Source: a virus
DNA length: 64,000 nucleotides
Strand: one strand, 5' to 3'
IMG/VR virus record: IMGVR_UViG_3300042987_003836
Coordinates: 1 to 64,000 of that record
Part shown: piece after piece, positions 24,481-32,820 of the stretch
Position numbering within the stretch: position 1 is the first letter of the stretch
Layout of the letters: each line of letters begins with the position of its first letter
The notes under the pieces: model-generated
The model's database searches: none
What the model was told of the DNA's origin: nothing
The model's input: the letters and a program-made list of their open reading frames with translations, nothing else
Program-made: the position numbers and the translations under genes

Positions 24481-26028
24481 TTATGCTCTGACATAAGGAA
24501 CGACACAGATGACATCGCCCGTCTTGAGTGGGAACTCAAACTTGAGTGATGTGCTGCTTGTACCAGCGTAGTAGTCGTTACCAGAACCCGGGTAGAGTAG
24601 CTGACCGTTGAGATAAACGTCGTAATCTTCGCCAAAAGTTCCAGCATCCATGTAAGGCAGAGCTACGTCGATGTTTGTGTCTGCAAGAGAAACGTTTGTA
24701 TCAGCAGATACGTCGTTCTGAAGGACTGAGTACACCTTGGGACGACGCTTTGCCTGATAGATTCCTTGAATAAGAGAAACTTCTCCACCAAATGCTGTCT
24801 CAAACTCATCCCATTCGCCCGAAGCATCTGTCAGCTTGATTCCGGAAGCTCCCCAGGTTGATCCTGCCTTGTTACCGTCGCTGAGGAGGAGCTCTCCTGC
24901 ACCGATAACTGTGAGATCGTCTGTTCCCGTGGTCTCAATGACGCCAGCTGTGACACCCACGTCGATCTCAGTTCCTGCCGTATCAAACTTAACTCCTTCA
25001 GAGAAGTCAACATCAACGGCATTGACATCGAGGTAGTCGACGTCCGAAGAGATAGAAATGGTAGTATCGCTGCTGCTGCTGCCTTCGTCGATCTTGAAGA
25101 CCGTGGCGTTATTGTTGTCTCTGATTTCCCAGTAGAAACCGGAGCCAATATCAAGAACAGCATTGCTTGCGACCTCAACAGGCGAAGATCCTTGGTTGTC
25201 ATAGGCATTCTGACGTGTCGTCGCGCTGGTCGAAGGGACGTCGATTTCTGCTCCGCGGAGGAAGTCCTGCTCGTTGAGGTCACCAAGCGCCTTTCTAACT
25301 GTCGAGACATAGTTGATTGCTTTGTTTTGAACAGCGGCGGCGGGAGCAGCTATAAGATCGTTACCAGCAACCGGGTCGACATAGACGAAAGAGATCTGAG
25401 CCCTGTGGTTGACGTCGTCGAGGGTGTGGCCATTTGTGCCGTCTTCAGTCTGAAGAAGACCGTAAATTATGTTGTTCTCGTAGAGAAGTGGATCTCTGTT
25501 CGATCCAGTGACGATCAACATGAGGTTCTTTGGACTGATAGCCGTGGCGCCCTGCACTTCGGCGAGAGAGTGAGTATCGAATGTTCCTGGGTGTTGAACA
25601 GCTACAGAACCGGTAAATTCTGTGGCTCCGAGGGCGACAACCTTTCCAATGCCAGCGGGGTTTGGTGCCTGGGTGGCTGTGTTAAGAACGACCCAGTTCT
25701 GCGAGCTTGGGACCGTGATGTCAACTACACTCACATAGCTAGTGAGAACTCTCTTGCGCTCGAGACCGTGAAGGTCGTTGTTGAGTGCGTCAATACCGCG
25801 CTGTCTTCCATTTTCGAAAGAAGACGGCGTGTAAATGTTGTCATACCAATTGTCAGAGGGCATTGTGTCGCCATCTCTGTTGAGCATGTTTTGTATCTGA
25901 GAGCGAAGGTTGTTTAAGTCTTCCTCGAGTGAAGACGCTGACTCCCACAAAACGTCTGGTTCGATCTGATCGTCATAGACGTCAGAGTTTTTAATCTGAA
26001 TTCCTTGCCTAATAAAAGTACGTGCCAT
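24481..26028 (-). CDS. Putative tail-fibre / virion structural protein, 515 aa
   Basis: The N-terminus MARTFIRQGIQIKNSDVYDD leads to a helical segment (about 28-50, SASSLEEDLNNLRSQIQNML), probably for attachment or trimerisation. The rest is beta-rich with Asp/Thr/Ser repeats such as VDYLDVNAVDVDFSEGVKFD near residue 340. The C-terminal part contains DYDVYLNGQLLYPGSGNDYY, the phage fibre module that recurs in the next gene as LYVNGVLQ. AGGAG lies 7 nt from the ATG. It is probably a long-fibre shaft or proximal component; the exact place is unknown. Confidence 0.72.
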   Translation of the reverse strand: MARTFIRQGIQIKNSDVYDDQIEPDVLWESASSLEEDLNNLRSQIQNMLNRDGDTMPSDNWYDNIYTPSSFENGRQRGIDALNNDLHGLERKRVLTSYVSVVDITVPSSQNWVVLNTATQAPNPAGIGKVVALGATEFTGSVAVQHPGTFDTHSLAEVQGATAISPKNLMLIVTGSNRDPLLYENNIIYGLLQTEDGTNGHTLDDVNHRAQISFVYVDPVAGNDLIAAPAAAVQNKAINYVSTVRKALGDLNEQDFLRGAEIDVPSTSATTRQNAYDNQGSSPVEVASNAVLDIGSGFYWEIRDNNNATVFKIDEGSSSSDTTISISSDVDYLDVNAVDVDFSEGVKFDTAGTEIDVGVTAGVIETTGTDDLTVIGAGELLLSDGNKAGSTWGASGIKLTDASGEWDEFETAFGGEVSLIQGIYQAKRRPKVYSVLQNDVSADTNVSLADTNIDVALPYMDAGTFGEDYDVYLNGQLLYPGSGNDYYAGTSSTSLKFEFPLKTGDVICVVPYVRA

Positions 26029-26101
26029 GGCTTTCTCCTAAAATCGCAGTCGTCAGCGATTCGAGCTAATTATTAATTAGCAAGCAAGTTTGCACATGAT
26101 T

Positions 26102-27280
26102 TTAGAAAGGATATGTTGCTAACAGGTTGGAACCGACCTTAGGAATGTAATTCATTGTGACAATCTTGCCAGAAAGCGTGTAGTCGCCTATGGCGCTCTG
26201 TCGCTGAAGAACTCCGTCTACATACAGCATTAAAGATTCAGGTGGATTAGGAATCTCTGAGAGTTCAAATGTGTAATTGACCCCATTTGTCAGCCCAGAA
26301 GGTGTATCCATCCACTTGGTCGTGGTGGGCAAGAAATACAGGTAGGGATATGTTGCAAAAATATTTGAATTGGCTCTAGGGGCATAATTAAAAACAATTT
26401 GTTTGTTGGAAATAGTGTAGTCGTCACTGTATCCTTGCTTTTGAAGAACACCGTTGACATATAGGAGAAGAGCCTCGTGAGGCTCAGGTTTTTCTGCTAG
26501 ATCAAACACCATATTTGCACCAAGAGAAACGTCGCCGTCGGGCACCTCCATCCAGGAAGTCTTTATCAGAACATTTGTACCATAGGTGGTTGGTCCCTCG
26601 TTGGCAGCAGCGTCTATTACTTCGTTTGACATCCTTCCGACATAGACAAATGCTCGGGCGAAAGCTGGTATCTTGCTTGCGTTGTAGTCCTGTATGAAAA
26701 GAATGCCGTTGTAATAGTCTACATTCCAGTCAATATTGTCGAGAAGCGGTATTTCATCTCCCGCAGATCCTGCATCATCCTTGTATAGAGTTACAATGTA
26801 TGGATTGGGAGCGTTCTGGGAAAAGAACGGAGGAATTAATTGTGCCTGTCCGAGAGTCTCATGCAGATATTTGAGGTTTTCGAAAACACCATTGCCAGAC
26901 TTTGTATTGTTAGTAAGCGTCTGATAGTTTGCAGGAAATCTAAACATATACGCGTGGGGCCCTGCAGTCTGAGAAGCCTCACCTGTATCGGAACCTGAGC
27001 CACCGCCCGCATTGTTGGCGTCATAAGTTGTTCCTGCGACAGGAACTAGTTCAAATTCAACATATTCTACACTTGGAAACGCGCTTCCAATTCCTTGAAC
27101 CGTGTAAAGCGTCTGAGATGGAGAGCTAGGTATTCTGTCTCCAAAGATGATGTTAGTGGCAGCCTGGATGTTGGATCCGATGACTTCTTCACCGTCTATC
27201 TTTAAGTTAGACGTGTGTGCCTTGCCTAAAAGTTTCTTTTGGGCAAATAGAGTTGCGCTTGTATCGGTTTTACCTGCCAT
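26102..27280 (-). CDS. Virion structural protein with two LYVNGVLQ repeat domains
   Basis: This 392-aa protein has an N-terminal region (ATLFAQKKLLGKAHTSNLKI) and a central beta part. It ends in two tandem copies of a domain of about 65 aa: EALLLYVNGVLQKQGYSDDY and ESLMLYVDGVLQRQSAIGDY, each preceded by W-M-[ED]-x-P and followed by a P-x3-SN[IL][FL]ATYP strand. This domain occurs in phage tail and fibre proteins. A single base separates its ATG from the stop of the 1273-aa fibre gene, and GGAG lies 5-6 nt upstream, so the two are coupled. A short AT-rich inverted repeat (26065-26081) lies downstream. Confidence 0.75.
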   Translation of the reverse strand: MAGKTDTSATLFAQKKLLGKAHTSNLKIDGEEVIGSNIQAATNIIFGDRIPSSPSQTLYTVQGIGSAFPSVEYVEFELVPVAGTTYDANNAGGGSGSDTGEASQTAGPHAYMFRFPANYQTLTNNTKSGNGVFENLKYLHETLGQAQLIPPFFSQNAPNPYIVTLYKDDAGSAGDEIPLLDNIDWNVDYYNGILFIQDYNASKIPAFARAFVYVGRMSNEVIDAAANEGPTTYGTNVLIKTSWMEVPDGDVSLGANMVFDLAEKPEPHEALLLYVNGVLQKQGYSDDYTISNKQIVFNYAPRANSNIFATYPYLYFLPTTTKWMDTPSGLTNGVNYTFELSEIPNPPESLMLYVDGVLQRQSAIGDYTLSGKIVTMNYIPKVGSNLLATYPF

Positions 27281-27281
27281 G

Positions 27282-30200
27282 TCAACTCCAGCTAATGCTT
27301 ATCCTTTCGAGATAACCTGTCCAGTCTTTGTGAGCTGTAATTCTAACAATGACGCGTTGAGCGCTGGGTGATGCTGTTCCGTTTGCAGTAACTCCGTTGA
27401 AAGTACAAGTATTTTGTGCTCCTCCGGCGCCAATAGAAGATATTAAATCTCCGCTTAGGCAACCAGAATCGTCCGACCAATTACCAGATCCGGCACTTGG
27501 TCTTGCAAGATCCATGAAGCCGGTCTTTCCAGGTACACATACGTGTACCTGTATGTTCTTATTTGCTCCTAAAGAACCAGCATTGGGTCCATTTTTAGCA
27601 ACTAGCGTTGCGTCGCCGTATAGAGTCACTTTTATGCTTGGCCGATCATCGGTCGTGTTATTTCTAAAATATCTTAAATAAGTCCGGGTGGAATTGACAA
27701 GCGTACTATAATCTACGTTTCCTGAAGGAGATTCAATAGACCCACCTTCTTTGTGATTCCTAAAGTCTCCGCCTTCGCCGCCGTACTTTGGAGCCATCAA
27801 AAATCTATCATAAATCAAGAGGCCTGTTGCATGTCCTGGGTTGTTCGTAGGATCATTTATGGAGACAGTGGAATCCCATGCATTTCCGCTTGCAACGACA
27901 ACAGATTGCGTTGCATACGTAGTGTCAACAATCCTATAGATTTCTCCGGTAAAATAGCATTCAGTACTTTCATTGCTGCTTGCATTGCTGGGGGTCCAAA
28001 CCAAAAGTTTTGTCGTTGATTGAACAGGTGTCGTAACTGAAGCCTTGAATGGATGCACAAATGTCATTGCTCCACCGCATCCATAAGAAGTTGTTCGAGA
28101 TCCCGGGAGAGACTTGGAAGGAGTGAAATTTATTGTTCCTACAACTTCCGTGTCTTCATTCTGGCTGTCTGTATTGGTGTTTAATGTTTGCAAACTAGCT
28201 GCAGAAGAATTGGTCACCTTGGTGCTGGTGATACCGGTGCCGCTTTGTACTATTTTTGCAGCCGATGCATTCGTTAAAGACGTAAAAGATATTGCAGTGG
28301 CGCTACTGGTGTATACGTTTCTGTATATATTAGAAATCTTTGTATGTATGCTCCCAGAGGGAGAATTGAAATACTTGACTCCGCTAACATACGAAAAAGA
28401 ATCATCTCCGAATATACTGAGAGAATTCTCACTAGAAGACATCGAGGTAGAGTCAACTTCGTTCACCCATTCAACGTAGTTGGTCACTCTGTCGATAGCG
28501 TCGACGGAATGAACAACCCTCAGGTAATTCCACCCGTTCTGCTGTTCGGCAGGTACGACTCTGTACCTTCCTGTGCGTTGTATTTCAGAATACCTGGGAA
28601 CTCCATTGTCAAACATCCCGGGAGACCAGGTGCTAACTGATATAAATCCGGACCCATTACCATTAACGCTTGTACCAGATCCAGCACCAGGAGAACCGAC
28701 ACCAGCATAGCTAGACAAGTCTATTGAATGAACAGTGCTACCATTTACTTCAAGACGTAATACTCCAATATTTCCGTCAGAAAAAGCGTTGTCTACGTAA
28801 TCTCTACCGGGAGATGCTACAGCTTCATTTAAGTCACCTTCCATCGTAGGAATAGTCGTAAAAATTCCTCTTCGAAGATTGTTACCAGAAGTTGCTACTC
28901 CATATACTTCATTTAATCCCGTTGCAGAAAATCCCGCATTTGTATCAGGATTTGTATAACTTGCTATCGACTTAGTCGATCCAAAAGAGAGAACTGCAGA
29001 CGACCCTATGTTGTCAGAATCAATATTGTATAGATCGGGAACAGGTGTGAGCGTTCCCGTACCAGCTCCAAAAGTCACGGACATCAAGGATACGTTGCCC
29101 GTCCAGGTAGCGTCAGCTTCTATTTTTACGACGATATATTCGTTACTGTCAATTGAAAGATTTCCAAGATTCAGGTAATTTATTGCGCTTAAGGAGGAAT
29201 TGAAAGAAAGTATTCCGTTGCTTGTGTGCAAGCCTGATCCGTCGCCGTAGCTTGCACCAAAGACGTAAGGCAGGGCAACATCCATCCAGCCTGTCTTTCC
29301 AGGTATTTTGACGGAAAGCTTAATTCTAGACGCGTTTAAAGACGTAGATGAATCTACTATTGTAGAAGATCCGTTCAACGAGAGCGATAAGTCGTATTGA
29401 CTTACTCCTGTGCTATTTAAAAACTTTCTATAGAAAGTTCTCGTTCCGGTAATCGTAGAGTAGTTGGGATTCCCAGAGGGACCATGAGACATTCCAAGAA
29501 AATTACCGCCATTTACTGTGTTCTTCGGGGACACAAGCAGCTGATTGTAGAATTGCAATCCATCTGAGTAACCAGCTGTAGAAAGCATATGAATGCTTGA
29601 ATCCCAAGAATTTGCAGAATCTGCAACAGCCGCTTGCGTGTCATAAGAACCTGCCTTGAGTCTGTAATTTTCTGCCCTAAATGTTTCAATTAAATTACTA
29701 GAAGTGTTCGTAAGCTTGTAAATAAGAATCTGTGAAACAGAATATCTTCCGCCGTTTACTATTGAAGCCTTTAGTGGATGTGAAACATTGACCCCGACTT
29801 CTACGCTTCCATTTAAAAAATAATCAGCGATTAAATTTGACTGAGATGAAACGTTGAGAACTTTTGTATGATTTTCTCCCGCTGATATGTCTATTGTAGA
29901 CTTTGACTGAGACGGGAACGAATAATATAAGTTGGATGCTGCATTTGACGTATTTGTCGCCGTCAAAGTAACATTGCTAAGGTCGTAAACATATTTGTAA
30001 TGATTATAAATTTTTACATTGTAACTAAGACTTGCAGCGTTGTAATACTCAACACCAGAAAGCTTGGTGGATCCGTCTCCAGTAAAAGACAGACTGCCAC
30101 CAGATGCCTGTAAGGTTGAACTATCATCATCGTTGATCCATTCAACGTAATTTGTTTGGTATTGAGTGGCACCTACAACGTGGACTACTCTAGCATAGTT

Positions 30201-31103
30201 CCAACCTCTTCTCTGGTCTGCTACGCCTATCTGATATTTTCCTGTCCTGTGCTTGAAAGCAGGAAATTCTACTGACGTAGAAAGATAAGCGCTTCCCGCG
30301 GAAGACAGATTGATAAATCCTGATCCGTTAGCGTTGAGATGAGTGCCAGTTCCAGCTCCGGGAGAACCGGCTCCTATTCCTGCAGAAGATAAATTTATGC
30401 TATGAATCAGAGTGTTGTTGACATAGAGCCTTAACTCTCCCGTGTCTCCATTACCAAATGCCTTAGAAACATAGTTGACAACTCCTGTATTGAAGACGTT
30501 TGATGATACGTTATTGTTTAAAATACCGTTGATGATGGTATCTTTCTTGTATATTCCTTTTCTTATATTGTCACCGGATGTAGCTGGTGCGTATGATCCA
30601 TTTACGTCTACAGCTGAGAATCCTGCAGCTGTATTGCTTGACACATATGAGGGAAGATATCCGCCTCTGTCGTTAGAGGCGCCGAAAGAAAGATATGCAG
30701 TTACCCCCGAACTATTCTCACAGTTAGCATTTCTCAAATTTGGGGCGGGAGGAGGTGCAAGAGCAAGAAGAATCTCATTAAATCTATCGATTGGTGTCCC
30801 AATGGGTGTAGATGGAGTGAAGTCCTTGAATAATCCGTCTTCATAAGAACCATCTTCTGCTGGGCCTATTACACTGCCGTCAGCGGCTGTGGCTGAGATC
30901 GTTATAGCTCCCGTTGCGCCGCCGTCAGTAAGCGTTATTCCTGTTCCTGCAGTTAAAATTCTTGCACTTGCAGGAACGTCGGCGCCTTCGACAGACAGGA
31001 CAACAAATGGCGTATTGGTAACGTGCTCATCGAGTTGATCGTGAGTTTTTGTACCTATGTTGCCTAATTCTTTGTGGTCATCTATGACTCTATAGGCCGT
31101 CAT
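27282..31103 (-). CDS. Very large tail-fibre/adhesin with internal duplication
   Basis: This 1273-aa protein starts MTAYRVIDDHKELGNIGTKT and has an N-terminal ILTAGTGITLTDGGATGAIT module like those of viral fibres. The rest is two related halves of nearly 600 aa. Paired landmarks are AYLSFGASNDRGGY with AVLSFGSTKSIASY, GDNIRKGIYKK with GNNLRRGIFTT, GSPGAGTGTHLNANGSGFI with GSPGAGSGTSVNGNGSGFI, and RGWNYARVVHVVGA with NGWNYLRVVHSVDA. Each half ends with a PGKTG[WF]MD[VL]A segment and a final TWTGN or DWTGY strand. The duplicated units are probably receptor-binding or shaft domains. A 10-nt-spaced AGGA precedes the ATG. Confidence 0.78.
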   Translation of the reverse strand: MTAYRVIDDHKELGNIGTKTHDQLDEHVTNTPFVVLSVEGADVPASARILTAGTGITLTDGGATGAITISATAADGSVIGPAEDGSYEDGLFKDFTPSTPIGTPIDRFNEILLALAPPPAPNLRNANCENSSGVTAYLSFGASNDRGGYLPSYVSSNTAAGFSAVDVNGSYAPATSGDNIRKGIYKKDTIINGILNNNVSSNVFNTGVVNYVSKAFGNGDTGELRLYVNNTLIHSINLSSAGIGAGSPGAGTGTHLNANGSGFINLSSAGSAYLSTSVEFPAFKHRTGKYQIGVADQRRGWNYARVVHVVGATQYQTNYVEWINDDDSSTLQASGGSLSFTGDGSTKLSGVEYYNAASLSYNVKIYNHYKYVYDLSNVTLTATNTSNAASNLYYSFPSQSKSTIDISAGENHTKVLNVSSQSNLIADYFLNGSVEVGVNVSHPLKASIVNGGRYSVSQILIYKLTNTSSNLIETFRAENYRLKAGSYDTQAAVADSANSWDSSIHMLSTAGYSDGLQFYNQLLVSPKNTVNGGNFLGMSHGPSGNPNYSTITGTRTFYRKFLNSTGVSQYDLSLSLNGSSTIVDSSTSLNASRIKLSVKIPGKTGWMDVALPYVFGASYGDGSGLHTSNGILSFNSSLSAINYLNLGNLSIDSNEYIVVKIEADATWTGNVSLMSVTFGAGTGTLTPVPDLYNIDSDNIGSSAVLSFGSTKSIASYTNPDTNAGFSATGLNEVYGVATSGNNLRRGIFTTIPTMEGDLNEAVASPGRDYVDNAFSDGNIGVLRLEVNGSTVHSIDLSSYAGVGSPGAGSGTSVNGNGSGFISVSTWSPGMFDNGVPRYSEIQRTGRYRVVPAEQQNGWNYLRVVHSVDAIDRVTNYVEWVNEVDSTSMSSSENSLSIFGDDSFSYVSGVKYFNSPSGSIHTKISNIYRNVYTSSATAISFTSLTNASAAKIVQSGTGITSTKVTNSSAASLQTLNTNTDSQNEDTEVVGTINFTPSKSLPGSRTTSYGCGGAMTFVHPFKASVTTPVQSTTKLLVWTPSNASSNESTECYFTGEIYRIVDTTYATQSVVVASGNAWDSTVSINDPTNNPGHATGLLIYDRFLMAPKYGGEGGDFRNHKEGGSIESPSGNVDYSTLVNSTRTYLRYFRNNTTDDRPSIKVTLYGDATLVAKNGPNAGSLGANKNIQVHVCVPGKTGFMDLARPSAGSGNWSDDSGCLSGDLISSIGAGGAQNTCTFNGVTANGTASPSAQRVIVRITAHKDWTGYLERISISWS

Positions 31104-31150
31104 CCATTAATTTCCTGTGTTTAATATACTAACTTTTCTCAAATAGTATG

Positions 31151-31198
31151 GCAATGAAAGAAAAATGACACCCTGCAAAAAACAGAGGTCATTTTTAA
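31151..31198 (-). terminator. Rho-independent terminator before the fibre operon
   Basis: On the minus strand AAATGACCTCTG pairs with CAGGG-T-GTCATTT (12 bp with one bulged T; outer arms 31163-31169 and 31188-31194), and the hairpin is followed by TTTTTCTTTC. It lies about 30 bases after the stop of the 73-aa gene and upstream of the 1273-aa fibre gene, so it separates the two units. Confidence 0.65.
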
Positions 31199-31225
31199 AG
31201 ACATGACATTTCTAGCTGCTAAGTA

Positions 31226-31447
31226 TCACATACCTGCAATGATTGCCTGAATTGCAACCTTAATTCTCTCTTGAAGCTCTTTTGGAAGAGAAGACAGAAG
31301 AACGTAATCTTCTGCAGTAAGAGAAGTTTGAGGTACTCCTCCGCCAATGTAGCTGTTATTGTTAGAAATAATAGCTCTGATTACAAGTGGTGCAGGTCCT
31401 TGTGTAGCAGCAAAAACCGGATTATATAAATTTGCCTTGTTATCCAT
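31226..31447 (-). CDS. Small protein of unknown function, 73 aa
   Basis: This protein starts MDNKANLYNPVFAATQGPAP. Residues 17-40 are hydrophobic and beta-like, with a Gly-rich turn (SYIGGGVPQTSL). The C-terminal half is a helix (DYVLLSSLPKELQERIKVAI). AAAGGG lies about 6 nt before its ATG, at the end of the 59-aa gene, so the two are coupled. A terminator follows. Nothing in the sequence indicates a function; a fibre-associated role is only suggested by location. Confidence 0.6.
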   Translation of the reverse strand: MDNKANLYNPVFAATQGPAPLVIRAIISNNNSYIGGGVPQTSLTAEDYVLLSSLPKELQERIKVAIQAIIAGM

Positions 31448-31448
31448 C

Positions 31449-31628
31449 TTATCCCTTTAGGAGGGTCTTGCCCTCATTGAGAGTCTTATTCACAGTTGCA
31501 AGCTGTGCTCTAAGATTCTCTAGCTCGGTTCTTAAAAACTCAGTGGAACCACCTTCTTGCTCTGCCTTGAGGAGTGCTGCCTCATATACACTGATCTTCT
31601 CACAAATTATCTCGCGCGTCGCTGACAT
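31449..31628 (-). CDS. Small coiled-coil protein, 59 aa
   Basis: A short gene with AAGGAG 7 nt before the ATG at 31628. The product begins MSATREIICEKISVYEAALL, then a charged gap and a second helix, FLRTELENLRAQLATVNKTL, ending NEGKTLLKG. Two helices with heptad spacing suggest a coiled-coil hairpin. Its stop (31449-31451) lies directly before the ATG of the 73-aa gene. The good ribosome site and tight spacing support it as real. Function unknown. Confidence 0.65.
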   Translation of the reverse strand: MSATREIICEKISVYEAALLKAEQEGGSTEFLRTELENLRAQLATVNKTLNEGKTLLKG

Positions 31629-31648
31629 AAAAAATCTCCTTGATGAAA

Positions 31649-32398
31649 TTATATATCAAAACCAAGCTTTTTGATGGTACCTGTTAAGCCATCCCAGTCT
31701 TTAACGGATTGTAAAACAAATTCTCTTTGTTGCTCAATCGTTGTGTTCTGGTTGTTCAAGCGTATTAAAAGCACATTTCGTTTAAGTGCTTCCTCTTCTT
31801 CAATTGAATCTCTTAGTTTCGTTGCCTCGAAGTTGTGCCCTTCATGAACTTTTTCAAAGTGCCAAATTCCATCAGATTCAATCCATACTTTTTTATCTTG
31901 TGAAACAATATCAACATCAAAGATGATGTCCTGGGTTTTAACAACATGATGTCTTTTAAATCCAAGATATCTAAGAGATTCTGCGAGTTCCCTTTCAGGT
32001 TTTGATGAAGATCTTCTACCTGAAGTGAATCTGGATATTACTGACTTCAATAGCTTCGGATTGTCCTCGTACGTCCTCTTGAGAGTCTCTCCTCTTTTCG
32101 TGTTTGATTCTTCGGAGAATTCTCTTGATTTCCAACATTTTGGAGAGCAAGTCAGTCTCCCTTTATAGGCACGTTCAGGAGAAAATGAAACATCAAATGA
32201 TGTTCCACATTTGCAATGTCTAGTCTCTGTGACAATTGTCTTTTCACCAAACCTTTTCAAGTTGGACGATCGAGTTGATTCTCTCATCCTTTCGAGACCT
32301 TCAGGAGAATATTTTTCCTCCTTGTGGTTCCACCTGACATGGTTAGCTTTCTGCTGAAAATTATTAAATTCTTGATTGCAAATCTCGCACACTCTCAT
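31649..32398 (-). CDS. Putative homing endonuclease (zinc finger + VSR/DUF559-like nuclease)
   Basis: This 249-aa protein starts with a C2H2 finger (CEICNQEFNNF...HVRWNH, C-x2-C-x12-H-x4-H, residues 4-25). A second Cys cluster follows (CKCG, later CSPKC). The C-terminal third resembles the PD-(D/E)XK fold of VSR and DUF559 nucleases: KPERELAESLRYLGF, then FDVDIVSQDKKVWIESDGIW, with D and E-x-D as probable metal ligands. A basic Arg/Lys-rich segment joins the parts. A free-standing mobile endonuclease is the best reading. It starts 41 nt after the 3' end of the tmRNA. The ATG at 32398 is preferred because a strong promoter lies 8-36 nt upstream; an upstream start would run into the tmRNA. Confidence 0.72.
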   Translation of the reverse strand: MRVCEICNQEFNNFQQKANHVRWNHKEEKYSPEGLERMRESTRSSNLKRFGEKTIVTETRHCKCGTSFDVSFSPERAYKGRLTCSPKCWKSREFSEESNTKRGETLKRTYEDNPKLLKSVISRFTSGRRSSSKPERELAESLRYLGFKRHHVVKTQDIIFDVDIVSQDKKVWIESDGIWHFEKVHEGHNFEATKLRDSIEEEEALKRNVLLIRLNNQNTTIEQQREFVLQSVKDWDGLTGTIKKLGFDI

Positions 32399-32405
32399 AA
32401 GAGTA

Positions 32406-32434
32406 ATTATACTCAACTTGAGTGGAGGTGACAA
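32406..32434 (-). promoter_or_regulatory. Sigma70-type promoter, start codon 7 nt from -10 box
   Basis: On the minus strand TTGTCA (32429-32434), a 17-nt spacer and TATAAT (32406-32411) are followed after 7 nt by the ATG of the endonuclease gene. No Shine-Dalgarno site is present, so a leaderless transcript is predicted. The -35 box starts 5 nt past the tmRNA 3' end. Confidence 0.7.
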
Positions 32435-32438
32435 AAAT

Positions 32439-32815
32439 TGGTGGAGGTGGGGGGAATCGAACCCGCCGTCCGCCACACGTCTTCAAACGCCATCGTCCAC
32501 AAGCTTGGGATCCGTTTATCGACCGGATCCTCGTCTAGATGATTTCACGATTCTTTCTCGGGCCGTTGAATCATCACCTCACCCAAGTCCAGGCACCACC
32601 CTCCTAGACGATCCACCCTCAACAAGAAGGGTAACTACATTGTTCGGGACATTCTGTTTCTAGGTCGTCCCTACCCATTGCTCAGGCCGCGTGGGCGAGA
32701 GCAGCGTAGCCGTTGTCGTTGGCAACTGAACGTCACTTGGGTTTTGGACCGGTCCCTCGTGCACCGGTGCTTGCTGGTGTTCGCTTCTGTGCGCCGTCGA
32801 AACCTTTACACCCCC
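32439..32815 (-). ncRNA. ssrA: tmRNA (SsrA), one-piece, 377 nt, with encoded CCA
   Basis: The tmRNA rescues stalled ribosomes by acting first as tRNA, then as a short mRNA for a degradation tag. On the minus strand the 5' end GGGGGTGTAAAGGTTTCGAC is the tmRNA signature. Its GGGGGTG pairs over 7 bp with CACCTCC at the 3' end, which is followed by A and an encoded CCA. The T-arm reads GCGGG-TTCGATT-CCCCC, with one C-C mismatch in the stem. The tag frame starts 92 nt from the 5' end at GCC (32723) and reads ANDNGYAALAHAA then TGA (32682-32684). The order 5' half, tag, 3' half marks the standard one-piece form. It lies 5 nt after the 91-aa gene, so it is probably co-transcribed and processed by host RNases. 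Confidence 0.93.
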
Positions 32816-32820
32816 GAATC

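Noticed and set aside
25192-25917. 241-codon plus-strand open frame opposite the 515-aa tail gene
   Set aside because: It is fully inside a minus-strand gene with a good ribosome site and typical fibre sequence, and has no own ribosome site or recognisable domain.
26065-26081. AT-rich inverted repeat GCTAATTA-T-TAATTAGC as a terminator
   Set aside because: It has no GC-rich stem and no T-run, and adjacent tail genes seem to be co-transcribed; it may be chance.
32399-32476. N-terminal extension of the endonuclease (MADGGFDSPH start)
   Set aside because: These codons come from the T-arm and acceptor region of the tmRNA, and the promoter and zinc finger favour the ATG at 32398.
32439-32480. 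A plain tRNA gene at the TTCGA T-loop
   Set aside because: No anticodon arm is found at normal distance, while the matching acceptor strand and tmRNA 5' signature lie about 340 nt upstream, so the T-arm belongs to the tmRNA.
32430-32480. A phage attachment site (att) at the tmRNA 3' end
   Set aside because: No integrase and no second copy of the 3' end were seen in the window, and the gene set is that of a lytic T4-like phage.
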